A DNA stretch of 18,752 nucleotides from SICV01 sp964372375. GTDB lineage: Archaea > Nanobdellota > Nanobdellia > Pacearchaeales > GW2011-AR1. Location: positions 1 through 18,752 of the forward strand of contig CAYJQF010000011.1 in assembly GCA_964372375.1 (NCBI GenBank). Direction: 5' to 3'. Every line of letters begins with the position of its first letter. The first letter of the stretch is position 1. The translations under genes were made by a program, and so were the position numbers. The notes beneath the pieces were generated by a model. That model saw only the letters and a program-made list of their open reading frames with translations, did no database searches and was not told the DNA's origin. Of this stretch, positions 1 through 6,324 are shown piece by piece.

Positions 1-251
1 ACATTAAAGCAATGGTGCATTCCATAGGTAAAGTAGATATATGCATTTCCTGCTTGGCTGAACATGGGCGCATTTCTTTGTGTTTTTTCCTTGAATGAGT
101 GTGAGGCAGGGTCATTTTCCAGGTAAGCTTCTGTTTCAACTATCTTTCCTGCCAGAAAGCTTTTAGTCTTGTGTATGAGCATGCAACCGAGCAACTCTCT
201 GGCAACCTTACTTGCTGAATGATTATAAAATGAATGAGGCAGAGGCTTCAT
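1..251 (-). CDS. 3-methyladenine DNA glycosylase (AAG/MPG family), partial
   Basis: The 83 readable codons give the N-terminal part of an alkyladenine DNA glycosylase, which flips out and removes alkylated purines in base excision repair. Visible family motifs are ARELLG near residue 17, GKIVETEAYL at 35-44 followed by DPASHS, then TQRN..MF, and YIYFTYGMHHCFN at 71-83. Glu41 matches the catalytic glutamate and Tyr43 the DNA-intercalating tyrosine of the human enzyme (Glu125 and Tyr127). The rest of the gene lies beyond the left edge, so intactness cannot be judged. The ATG follows the yjbQ stop codon after one base, so the two genes are probably co-transcribed and translationally coupled. I see no separate TATA box. 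Confidence 0.93.
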   Translation of the reverse strand, partial: MKPLPHSFYNHSASKVARELLGCMLIHKTKSFLAGKIVETEAYLENDPASHSFKEKTQRNAPMFSQAGNAYIYFTYGMHHCFN

Positions 252-252
252 T

Positions 253-663
253 TTATTCCCCAATAATCTTTACCACTACTTTCTTGTCTCTTTGTCCATC
301 AAACTCTCCGTAGAAGACCTGTTCCCAGGGACCAAAATCAAGCCGGCCATCGGTAATAGCTATCATCACTTCCCTGCCCATGAGGGTTCTTTGCAAATGA
401 GCTGGAGCATTGTCTTCTCCTGTAGCATGGTGTTTATACGCTCCCGAAGGGGCTAGTTTTTCAAGCCACACAAGAAAATCCTCCTTTAGGCCTGATTCCT
501 CATCATTGATGAAGACAGAAGCAGTGATATGCATGCTATTTACCAGGCACATGCCTTCCTGGACGCCTGACTTTGCAACTGCCTGTTTCACTGCTTGAGT
601 AATATTGACAAACTCCTTTTTCTTTTCTGTATGCAAGGTAAGATAGGATGTGTAGTAGCGCAT
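253..663 (-). CDS. yjbQ: YjbQ/UPF0047 family protein
   Basis: This 136-residue protein matches the full length of the YjbQ (UPF0047) family. Diagnostic pieces are HITASVFIND.ESGL..D...WLE in the middle, then Y.HH..GEDNAPAHL, G...MIAITDGRLDFGPWEQVFYGEFDG and a C-terminal VVVKIIGE. Family members are small cytoplasmic trimers; some have thiamine-phosphate-synthase-like activity, but the physiological role is uncertain. It is the first gene of a two-gene unit with the alkyladenine glycosylase (one base between stop and start). A TATA-like element on the minus strand is centred about 25 bases upstream of the ATG, so the mRNA should be leaderless. The link to DNA repair is only by position. Confidence 0.93.
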   Translation of the reverse strand: MRYYTSYLTLHTEKKKEFVNITQAVKQAVAKSGVQEGMCLVNSMHITASVFINDEESGLKEDFLVWLEKLAPSGAYKHHATGEDNAPAHLQRTLMGREVMIAITDGRLDFGPWEQVFYGEFDGQRDKKVVVKIIGE

Positions 664-683
664 GCTTCTCTACATACAACAGA

Positions 684-716
684 TTATAAATAACTTCTGG
701 AGAAAAGATATTTAAA
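684..716. promoter_or_regulatory. Divergent pair of TATA boxes for yjbQ (-) and the 738 gene (+)
   Basis: Two AT-rich elements lie in the 74-base gap between divergent starts. TTATAAATAA at 684-693 sits about 25 bases from the yjbQ start on the minus strand. TATTTAAA at 709-716 sits 25.5 bases from the ATG at 738. Both spacings predict transcription starting at or next to the start codon. Confidence 0.6.
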
Positions 717-737
717 GGGCTCTTTCCTCAAGATTAT

Positions 738-935
738 ATGTTAGAGCGAAAGTCATTCTTGACTCTCACGGGAGTTATTTTTCTCGTCATTGCGGTGTTA
801 CACTTAGTACGTGCAGTCATAGGTTTGCCTGCAGTTATTGCTGGATTTGTTATACCGGTGTGGCTTTCGTGGGTAGCCATTGTTGTAGCGGCTTTCTTAT
901 CTTATAACGCGTTTGCATTAGGGAGAAAGAAATAG
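738..935 (+). CDS. Small two-helix membrane protein, unknown function
   Basis: A 65-residue hydrophobic protein. Residues about 7-28 (FLTLTGVIFLVIAVLHLVRA) and 35-57 (GFVIPVWLSWVAIVVAAFL) form two likely transmembrane helices, and the C-terminus ends in a short basic GRKK tail. I do not recognise a named family with confidence; similar two-helix proteins are common in small archaeal and bacterial genomes. A TATA element at 709-716 supports a leaderless start at 738. The stop codon is TAG, and the ATG of the DUF1761 reading frame follows after a single base, so the two membrane proteins look like one transcription unit. Confidence 0.7.
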   Translation: MLERKSFLTLTGVIFLVIAVLHLVRAVIGLPAVIAGFVIPVWLSWVAIVVAAFLSYNAFALGRKK

Positions 936-936
936 A

Positions 937-1362
937 ATGGCGTTTTCCGATATAGCCGTCAATTATTAGGCTGTTTTGGTTGCAGCAGTTTCATCCTTCT
1001 TTATTGGATGGGTATGGCACTCTCCTGTTCTTTTTGGTAATTTATAGATAAAGTATTCTAGAATAACAAAAGCAGAGATGAAAGCTGCTCAGAAAAAAGG
1101 CATGGCAGGCAACTTTATCGGCACTTTTATATTTGCTCTTCTGAATATGTATGTGCTGGCGCATTTCGTCAAGTATGTAAATGCAACTACCTTTTGGGAT
1201 GGCGCTGTGCTGGGATTCTGGGCATGGCTTGGCTTTATCGTTCCTGTGACTCTGAATAGTGTATTCTGGGAGAATAAATCCTGGAAAGTCTGGCTCATCA
1301 ATGCAGGGCATGTATTAGTTGGTATGGCAATTGGCGCAGGAATAGTAACGGTCTGGGCTTAA
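937..1362 (+). pseudogene. DUF1761-like membrane protein gene with two in-frame TAG codons
   Basis: Reading from ATG 937, the frame gives about 141 codons resembling a DUF1761 integral membrane protein: VNY-x-AVLVAAVSSFFIGW, WHSPVLFGNL-x-IKYSRITKAEM, then MAGNFIGTFIFALLNMYVLAHFV and three further hydrophobic stretches to a TAA stop. The frame is broken twice, by TAG at 967-969 and TAG at 1045-1047. From my memory of the family, the second site is where FGKLW normally has Trp, one base change from TGG, and the first fits Leu (TTG) or Trp. The remainder is well preserved, and an ATG at 1078 could still give a 94-residue product without the first helix. Recent nonsense inactivation is simplest; amber suppression, pyrrolysine or a sequencing error remain possible. 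The ATG lies one base after the preceding gene's TAG, suggesting an operon. Confidence 0.72.
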
Positions 1363-1406
1363 TAGTTTTTTCTAAAGATTTAAATAGTTTTTAATTATCA
1401 CTTTTT

Positions 1407-2006
1407 ATGGACAATTTGCAAGAATATCAACCAGCTTTAACCTATATTATTGGTGGCGGAACGCTCTTCTTTGCAAGCCTTGCTTCGTACTTTATTGGAG
1501 TAAGCAGAAAAAGCGACCCGTCTATTAATGGAAAAGATAAGATTGAGATTCTGAAACTTGAGCACGCTGAAGCAACACGACAACATGAACGTGGTAAGGA
1601 AACTGAAGCACGAGCATTGGAAAATAAACTGAAACTGGAAGAGGCGAGACATACCAGAAGAATGCAGCTAGCAGAGAAGTTATGTGACCTGAAGCCGGTC
1701 ATGATTGAGTATATGACTCAACTGAAAGAACATGCACAAACACCTCCTCAAATCTCTTCTGAGCTCATGCGGCAAAGGCAAGATTATCGGGAAGAGCTTG
1801 TAGAAGAGCTTAAAGATCAAGCAGATGATAACTCTGGCGGAATCTATTATGATGATTTTACTATCACAGATGAAAATGCAAAAGATATAGATAGACTTGT
1901 TGACATTAAATACCCTGTTCCTGGATATCAACCTCCTCGGTTGCCTGCTCCTCTTGAGAGGCTTATGAAAATGATTGATGGTGCAGAGGAAAAAGGTACT
2001 TCTTAG
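1407..2006 (+). CDS. Membrane-anchored coiled-coil protein, unknown function
   Basis: A 199-residue protein that I cannot assign to a family. Residues about 11-31 (LTYIIGGGTLFFASLASYFI) form one probable transmembrane segment. Residues about 43-110 are rich in Glu, Lys, Arg and Ala with heptad-like spacing and probably form a long helix or coiled coil. The C-terminal part (about 140-185) is acidic and then proline-rich (YPVPGYQPPRLPAPLERL). There is a single Cys and no obvious catalytic motif. TTTAAATA at 1379-1386, centred 24.5 bases before the ATG, supports a leaderless start and a promoter separate from the upstream membrane genes. The TAG stop abuts the stop of the convergent methyltransferase gene with no spacer. 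Confidence 0.7.
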   Translation: MDNLQEYQPALTYIIGGGTLFFASLASYFIGVSRKSDPSINGKDKIEILKLEHAEATRQHERGKETEARALENKLKLEEARHTRRMQLAEKLCDLKPVMIEYMTQLKEHAQTPPQISSELMRQRQDYREELVEELKDQADDNSGGIYYDDFTITDENAKDIDRLVDIKYPVPGYQPPRLPAPLERLMKMIDGAEEKGTS

Positions 2007-2309
2007 TTACTTAAATATATAGCCATATTTATCTACATCAATCTTCTTGTTAACTATCTTAACACCTTCATTTTTCAATAACTGCATTTTCCTCTTTATT
2101 CCAGAGGCGTAGCCTCCTAGTTTTCCTGAAGCATTGATAACACGGTGGCAAGGAACTTGAGGTGCATGAGGATTCTTATTCATGGCCTTGCCAACTGCCC
2201 TATATGCTCTGCTGTGCAAGGCATGAGCCAATGCTTTGTAAGTAGTTATTTCTCCTTTGGGAACTTTTAGTAAGAGGTGGTAGCAACGCTGAGAGAATGA
2301 AAGTGCCAT
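2007..2309 (-). CDS. ogt: Methylated-DNA--[protein]-cysteine S-methyltransferase, single-domain
   Basis: This protein transfers an alkyl group from O6-alkylguanine in DNA to its own cysteine, a one-shot repair reaction. From ATG 2309 it has 100 residues, matching the C-terminal catalytic domain alone. PKGEITTYKALA (17-28) is the start of the winged-helix region, RAVGKAMNKNP (37-47) contains the arginine finger region, and VPCHRVI (52-58) holds the acceptor Cys54. GGYASGIKRKMQLLKNEG completes the domain. The N-terminal ribonuclease-like domain of larger Ogt/MGMT proteins is absent. An upstream in-frame ATG at 2348 would add 13 residues but would place the TATA box inside the gene. The symmetric TTTATAAA at 2331-2338 is 25.5 bases from ATG 2309, so I choose the shorter form. 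Confidence 0.93.
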   Translation of the reverse strand: MALSFSQRCYHLLLKVPKGEITTYKALAHALHSRAYRAVGKAMNKNPHAPQVPCHRVINASGKLGGYASGIKRKMQLLKNEGVKIVNKKIDVDKYGYIFK

Positions 2310-2330
2310 AGCATCTTCACCACCAGTATC

Positions 2331-2338
2331 TTTATAAA
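2331..2338. promoter_or_regulatory. Symmetric bidirectional TATA box (TTTATAAA)
   Basis: A perfect 8-base palindrome lies midway between two divergent starts: 25.5 bases from the methyltransferase ATG at 2309 on the minus strand and 26.5 bases from the ATG at 2361 on the plus strand. No second TATA element fits either gene, so one box probably serves both. Confidence 0.6.
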
Positions 2339-2360
2339 TTATCATCAAATACTAAGAAGC

Positions 2361-2678
2361 ATGCATATTGCTCAGGACATGCGGTTTGGCTTTGAAGTGA
2401 GAGAAGGGAAGTTAAATCTCTATCAAAGAATCCAACTACTGGATATTTCCGGGCAAGATGGATGCAGAGAGGTACTCCATTTAGCCGGCCAAGTGCCACA
2501 TCGGGGTCGCCTTGAGCTTGCGCTTCAACGGGCATTCGAGCACATTGAATTTGAGCCCGAACCTGATCAATTCTTAGCCCATGACCTTCTTACTGGCGAG
2601 CAGTACACGGGAATGTATAACCCTAAAAGAAACGCCGTTACTAACTTAACCAAGTCTACAAGAATATATGCGTTTTAA
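2361..2678 (+). CDS. Hypothetical protein, divergent from ogt
   Basis: A 105-residue soluble protein of no family I recognise. It has no signal peptide, membrane segment or cysteine motif beyond one isolated Cys. The middle (REVLHLAGQVPHRGRLELALQRAFEHIEFEPEPDQFLAH) is mixed helix and strand-like with several His and acidic residues. Support for its being real is a TATA box at 2331-2338 at the leaderless distance used throughout the window, and uninterrupted protein-like composition. A competing minus-strand frame across 2332-2535 lacks a promoter at the right distance and is rich in unlikely runs, so I treat that as a shadow. Function is unknown. Confidence 0.5.
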   Translation: MHIAQDMRFGFEVREGKLNLYQRIQLLDISGQDGCREVLHLAGQVPHRGRLELALQRAFEHIEFEPEPDQFLAHDLLTGEQYTGMYNPKRNAVTNLTKSTRIYAF

Positions 2679-2766
2679 AGTTCTTGCCTGATATCCTAGA
2701 AAGAAAGATTGATTTACACAAAGTGAAAAATACCAATCTATATAAAGTATTTGTCTATTGCTTTTT

Positions 2767-2874
2767 ATGGATGATTTACGGCAAGAGTTGTACGATTTTC
2801 TCGGAAGAGAATTGCATGCTGGTACGACTAAGGTATGTTATTTAAAACTATCCTCTCTATCATGTGCTCTCTAG
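2767..2874 (+). CDS. 35-residue small ORF upstream of trhO
   Basis: ATG 2767 opens a 35-codon frame ending in TAG. Its first 22 residues (MDDLRQELYDFLGRELHAGT...) look like ordinary protein; the rest is less convincing. TATATAAA at 2739-2746 is centred 24.5 bases upstream, exactly the leaderless spacing of the real genes here. It could be a genuine small protein, a 5' remnant of a decayed gene, or a short upstream frame before trhO. The 236-base stretch between 2678 and 2915 contains nothing else apart from a further AT-rich element near 2838-2847 and the trhO TATA box. Confidence 0.35.
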   Translation: MDDLRQELYDFLGRELHAGTTKVCYLKLSSLSCAL

Positions 2875-2914
2875 ATATCGCTATATTTATAAGGAAAAAA
2901 GAGCGTGTGTAGGT

Positions 2915-3835
2915 ATGAATGACATCCATATTCTTTTGTTTTATCAGTATATAAAGATAGACGAACCAGAGGTGTTTGCGAAACAGCATGCTTTATTTTG
3001 TAAGAAATTGGAGTTGCAAGGAAGGATATTAGTAGCACAAGAAGGCATCAATGGCTCGGTTTCAGGTACGAAAGAGCAGACTGAGCAGTATAAGCGTATA
3101 ATGCACCAAGACAGTAGGTTTACAACGATGCCCTTCAAGGAAGATATTGGCATGATGCATCCGTTTAAAAAAATGATTGTTAAAGTAAAGCAAGAGATAG
3201 TTACTTTTGGACAGAATGTTGATTTAAAGAAGAGTGGAAAGCATCTTTCTCCCCAAGAATTTGTTGAATTATATGAAAAAGGAGAAGAAGTAGTTATATT
3301 GGATGCTCGGAATGAATATGAAAGTAGAGTTGGAAAGTTTAAAGGGGCGATAACGACCAACATACAGACGTTTAGGGAATTTCCTCAAGTGATTGAGCAG
3401 ATTAAGGATAAAAAGGAAAAGAAAATAGTTATGTATTGCACAGGCGGAATACGATGTGAAAAAGCTTCTGCCTATCTGGTTGAAAACGGATTCAAAGAGG
3501 TTTACCAGCTTGATGGAGGAATACTTAATTTCGGAAAGCATTTTCCAGACACGATATGGGAAGGAAAATGCTTTGTCTTTGACAAAAGGCTTTTGCAGTC
3601 TATCAACAGCAAAGAAAAACCTCTTACAAACTGCGAGCTTTGTACTAAAGAATGTGATTTATACAAAAACTGTGCTCATATTGCTTGTGACCGCTATTGC
3701 ACCGTTTGTCTGAAGTGTGAGCAAAAGTATGGGGGTTGTTGCAGTAAAGAGTGCTTTGCTGCTTTCATGCAGGAACGGCAATCGTCTCAACCAGTGAAGA
3801 ATGAAGAAGTTGCTTTTGTTCCTATTCCTAATTGA
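2915..3835 (+). CDS. trhO: tRNA uridine(34) hydroxylase TrhO (YceA-like rhodanese)
   Basis: TrhO makes 5-hydroxyuridine at the wobble position of tRNAs. This 306-residue protein has the expected order: an N-terminal alpha/beta domain (ILVAQEGINGSVSG, 37-51), a rhodanese domain (about 105-215) with ILDARNEYE and the catalytic loop YCTGGIRCEKA around Cys175 and Cys181, and a C-terminal cysteine-rich tail with eleven cysteines between 240 and 280 that may bind metal. A longer frame begins at GTG 2864, but TATATTTATAAG at 2882-2893 is centred 27 bases before ATG 2915 and would fall inside it, so 2915 is preferred. The last 49 bases overlap the convergent DUF192 gene. Confidence 0.92.
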   Translation: MNDIHILLFYQYIKIDEPEVFAKQHALFCKKLELQGRILVAQEGINGSVSGTKEQTEQYKRIMHQDSRFTTMPFKEDIGMMHPFKKMIVKVKQEIVTFGQNVDLKKSGKHLSPQEFVELYEKGEEVVILDARNEYESRVGKFKGAITTNIQTFREFPQVIEQIKDKKEKKIVMYCTGGIRCEKASAYLVENGFKEVYQLDGGILNFGKHFPDTIWEGKCFVFDKRLLQSINSKEKPLTNCELCTKECDLYKNCAHIACDRYCTVCLKCEQKYGGCCSKECFAAFMQERQSSQPVKNEEVAFVPIPN

Positions 3836-4239
3836 TACGAGTCTACCAGTCCTGCATTAATCTCCAAGACATACCTTGCCGGTACATCAGGCACAATGTT
3901 CTTGCATTCTCCTGTTGCAGGACAGGGCTGCGCCTGTTTTGCCAAGTAGACTACTTTTCCTGATGCATCAAGCCAGAGAATATCTAAAGGAATACTCATA
4001 TTCTTCATCCAAAACGGGTAGATGCCTGGCTTGGGAAAGATAAAGAGCATGCCCTGCCGGATAGGCAAGGATGAGAGATACATTAATCCTCTGTGCAACT
4101 CCTGCTGTGTTTGCGCACGCTCAACTGCAAAGCAGTTTTTTTCAAAACAAACTTCCGCCTTTCCTTGCTGGGAGAAGAAAAGAAACAAAAGACTGACAAG
4201 TACTCCTGCTATTATAACTACCAAGATGGAACGATTCAT
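3787..4239 (-). CDS. DUF192 family exported or membrane-anchored protein
   Basis: A 150-residue protein with an N-terminal hydrophobic anchor (about 5-23, ILVVIIAGVLVSLLFLFF) followed by a complete DUF192 domain outside the membrane. Family landmarks are E..RGLMYLSSLP..QGMLFIFP (47-69), FWMKNMSIPLDILWLD (76-91), VVYLAKQAQPCP, and ARYVLEINAG (121-130). The function of DUF192 is not established. Cys31 and Cys36 near the domain start and Cys106 and Cys112 later could form disulfides, which fits the adjacent thioredoxin-like gene. An upstream in-frame ATG at 4353 would overlap that gene's promoter, while a CTTAAA element 25 bases before ATG 4239 supports the shorter start. The 3' end overlaps trhO by 49 bases. 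Confidence 0.88.
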   Translation of the reverse strand: MNRSILVVIIAGVLVSLLFLFFSQQGKAEVCFEKNCFAVERAQTQQELHRGLMYLSSLPIRQGMLFIFPKPGIYPFWMKNMSIPLDILWLDASGKVVYLAKQAQPCPATGECKNIVPDVPARYVLEINAGLVDSYQLGIGTKATSSFFTG

Positions 4240-4260
4240 GGCAGGTAGAGTGGGACGCAG

Positions 4261-4293
4261 TTTAAGAGCTTTATGCCACAAATGCTTATAAAT
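4261..4293. promoter_or_regulatory. Divergent TATA boxes for the DUF192 (-) and thioredoxin-like (+) genes
   Basis: TTTAAG at 4261-4266 (CTTAAA on the minus strand) lies 25 bases from ATG 4239. CTTATAAAT at 4285-4293 lies 24 bases from ATG 4313. The second is a strong match and the first moderate. Confidence 0.5.
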
Positions 4294-4312
4294 CCTGAAA
4301 CCTAGTACCAGC

Positions 4313-4678
4313 ATGGAAACAAGAGGCAAAGTATTGGCTAGTCTCTTTCTCATTATCCTCCTATCTGCGTTCTTGCTTTGGCTTACCAGTTGGCTCTCAC
4401 ACGCTACGGGCTATAGTGTGTATGGAGAAGAGCACGTAACTGCCGCATTATGTTTACAGCAGAAACACGCAATTTTGTATGTACGTGCCGTATGTCCTAG
4501 CTGCACTGAACAGAAAGAGCTCTTAGGTCCTGCACTTTCTTTTATTGCACTCCATAACTGTGATACACAGCCCGAACTCTGTCCTTCTTTGGACAGCTTG
4601 CCTGCCTGGAGCATCAACAGCAAACTGTATTATGGCATCGCCAGCATCGAAAAGCTAAAAGAGATTGCTGGATGCTGA
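4313..4678 (+). CDS. Membrane-anchored thioredoxin-like protein
   Basis: A 121-residue protein with one N-terminal transmembrane segment (about 8-28, LASLFLIILLSAFLLWLTSWL) and a compact thioredoxin-like domain facing out of the cytoplasm. AILYVRAVCPSCTEQKELLG carries the redox motif Cys61-Pro-Ser-Cys64. SLPAW with Pro97 matches the cis-proline loop, and the ending YYGIASIEKLKEIAGC resembles the thioredoxin-like partner domain found fused to or beside VKOR proteins. Extra cysteines at 83, 90 and 121 are also typical of that group. The likely role is thiol-disulfide exchange at the cell surface, with a VKOR homologue elsewhere as partner; that is inference. It is divergent from the DUF192 gene and has a leaderless start with TATA at 4285-4293. 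Confidence 0.82.
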   Translation: METRGKVLASLFLIILLSAFLLWLTSWLSHATGYSVYGEEHVTAALCLQQKHAILYVRAVCPSCTEQKELLGPALSFIALHNCDTQPELCPSLDSLPAWSINSKLYYGIASIEKLKEIAGC

Positions 4679-4704
4679 TTCTTTTTCAATACCTCTCTTA
4701 GCGT

Positions 4705-5502
4705 CTACTTCACTCTAAATGTAGTACCTTGCTGCACAATAAACCCTTCCTCTTGCAACTGCGTAAGAAGAGGTGTAATACGAGCATCGTTATCAAGTTC
4801 TTTAGTGAGTGCATGATATGTTGCTGGCTTTTGTAATAGAAGCTTGATTATTCTTCCTCTTAACTGTCGGTCTGAACCTTCAAACGTGCTCTGTTTTGCA
4901 TAGTGCTTGCTCTTCCTGCTTGGATTGGCAGTCTGTTTTTTGAGAAAAGAACCGTAATCCATGAGTGCTGAATACCATTTTTTGGGATGTTTTTTGTCAA
5001 GCGTCTGCGCTACCAATGGCAGCAGCTGTGTGTCTGGAATGTTTGTCTGCTTAGGAAAGAAATGGTGGATAAATACTGAGCGGATATTGGTTTCTATAAA
5101 AACGACTGGTTTGTTGAATGCGAAAGCCGCAATAGAAGCAGCAGTTGCAGGGCCGATGCCCGGCAAGGCATCCAATGCCTCTAGAGAGTTAGGAAGCGTG
5201 CCCTGATACTTTTCTATAATGAGCTGTGCTGCTTTTCTTAGATTGAGGGCTCTTCTATTGTAGCCCAATCCGGACCACGCCTTCAGCAGAGCATCAGTCG
5301 GAGCTTGTGCCAGTGCTTGGAAGTTAGGAAAGAGAGCAACAAATTCATTGAATTTTTCTACCACTCTTGGCACTTGCGTCTGCTGGAGCATGACTTCTGA
5401 GACAAAAACGTTATAGGGAGTGGGATGAGAGCGCCAGGGCAAGACCCGTGCGTGAGCAGCATAGAATGCTTTAACATACTGTTGGAAAACAGAAAGCTTC
5501 AT
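4705..5502 (-). CDS. mutY: MutY-like A/G-specific adenine glycosylase without Fe-S cluster
   Basis: A 265-residue HhH-GPD glycosylase of the MutY type, which removes adenine mispaired with 8-oxoguanine. Evidence: LPWR..PTPYNVFVSEVMLQQTQVPRV (21-47) with Glu36 matching the general acid of MutY, LKAWSGLGYNRRA (73-85), the helix-hairpin-helix LPGIGPATAASIAAFAF (113-129), ETNIRSVF (137-144) and WYSALMDYG (176-184). Two oddities are visible. The protein has no cysteine at all, so the usual four-Cys iron-sulfur loop is missing. The position of the catalytic Asp (DGN or DTN in most MutY) reads Glu137-Thr-Asn. The C-terminus (about 205-265) is a short winged-helix-like segment instead of the NUDIX-like 8-oxoG recognition domain. 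TATAAAA at 5524-5530 is 25 bases before the start. Confidence 0.88.
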   Translation of the reverse strand: MKLSVFQQYVKAFYAAHARVLPWRSHPTPYNVFVSEVMLQQTQVPRVVEKFNEFVALFPNFQALAQAPTDALLKAWSGLGYNRRALNLRKAAQLIIEKYQGTLPNSLEALDALPGIGPATAASIAAFAFNKPVVFIETNIRSVFIHHFFPKQTNIPDTQLLPLVAQTLDKKHPKKWYSALMDYGSFLKKQTANPSRKSKHYAKQSTFEGSDRQLRGRIIKLLLQKPATYHALTKELDNDARITPLLTQLQEEGFIVQQGTTFRVK

Positions 5503-5563
5503 GATAGTATCTGCCTTGCTCTGTATAAAAGTATTCTGATTCTAGGCTGTTCTTGGTACTTCT

Positions 5564-6244
5564 TTAATCAAGCTTGACATGGGCTCTTGGATTGAGCGTA
5601 CTCATCACTAATGCTTCCCTTTCTTCTGGTCTAAGCCTATGATAATAGATCATAAGTTCGCCCTCTCCAGCAGGCACTACCTGCTCTGGAATGAGGTTTC
5701 CTATTTGTGCAAGCACCTTGCAAACCTCCCTATCTTGTTTTATCTCGACAAACGGTGTCTGACCTGGCCTCAGTTGATTTGCGTTCCCTATATTGCCTGC
5801 TTGTATGTGCGTTTCTAATCGGAACGCGGTTCCGTGGCCCCACCGAAGAAGTTGCTGCAAACGACTCGGTGTGCTCCGTCCCTCATATCCTGCTCTCCAA
5901 GAGAGTTGGTGCGTTTCTTGAGGAAGGTCTTGATAGCGTGCTTCAACGAGCATGCCTCCTTCTCTTATTGTATGTGCTTCTAACACTGATGTAGAGAGAA
6001 TGGGTTGCGGCTTAAGACGGATAATTTTTATTTCTTGTATGCTTCCTTGCATAGTATACTGCCACGCAACTAAAAGTAAAGGAAAAAGAGACTCAAAAGG
6101 ATGATATGTTTTTGAGAACGATACAAAATCAAAATCAAACCGCACCGTAACGCCGCGGCGTTTTTCAGGAGTGCCAAACCGACCATGGTACTCTCTGAAC
6201 ACCTCTGAACGACCTTTTTGAACAGGCAAAGCAGACCCGAGCAT
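5564..6244 (-). CDS. Hypothetical protein, 226 residues
   Basis: I do not recognise this protein. It appears soluble, with no clear signal peptide, although LFPLLLVAWQYTM near residues 53-65 is hydrophobic. The sequence is strand-rich: VTVRFDFDFVSF, IQEIKIIRLKPQP, GGMLVEARYQDL and GELMIYYHRL suggest a beta-sheet domain, ending with a small basic-acidic helix (RPEEREALVMSTL). There is a single Cys and no nucleotide-binding or metal motif. A TATA-like CATAAAAAGG on the minus strand (6264-6273) lies about 25 bases upstream of the ATG, which supports expression and this start. It is divergent from the cysteine desulfurase gene but has its own promoter, so no functional link is implied. Confidence 0.65.
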   Translation of the reverse strand: MLGSALPVQKGRSEVFREYHGRFGTPEKRRGVTVRFDFDFVSFSKTYHPFESLFPLLLVAWQYTMQGSIQEIKIIRLKPQPILSTSVLEAHTIREGGMLVEARYQDLPQETHQLSWRAGYEGRSTPSRLQQLLRWGHGTAFRLETHIQAGNIGNANQLRPGQTPFVEIKQDREVCKVLAQIGNLIPEQVVPAGEGELMIYYHRLRPEEREALVMSTLNPRAHVKLD

Positions 6245-6263
6245 ACTTCAGATGTGTTCTAAC

Positions 6264-6303
6264 CCTTTTTATGTTTTTAGCTGTTCAACTACAAGTATAA
6301 AAA
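6264..6303. promoter_or_regulatory. Divergent TATA boxes for the 226-residue gene (-) and cysteine desulfurase (+)
   Basis: CATAAAAAGG on the minus strand (6264-6273) is about 25 bases from the start at 6244. TATAAAAA at 6296-6303 is 25.5 bases from ATG 6325. Both are strong archaeal TATA matches. Confidence 0.6.
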
Positions 6304-6324
6304 CCTGCTTTTTTTATTCATAGC

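Noticed and set aside
2310..2348. Upstream ATG at 2348 as the start of the O6-alkylguanine transferase
   Set aside because: It would include the only TATA box inside the coding region; ATG 2309 has the standard leaderless distance and a family-typical N-terminus.
2864..2914. GTG 2864 as the start of trhO
   Set aside because: The 17 added residues are not family-like and contain the TATA element that fits ATG 2915.
4240..4353. ATG 4353 as the start of the DUF192 gene
   Set aside because: It would overlap the start and promoter of the divergent thioredoxin-like gene and put residues before a normal membrane anchor; ATG 4239 has its own TATA-like element.
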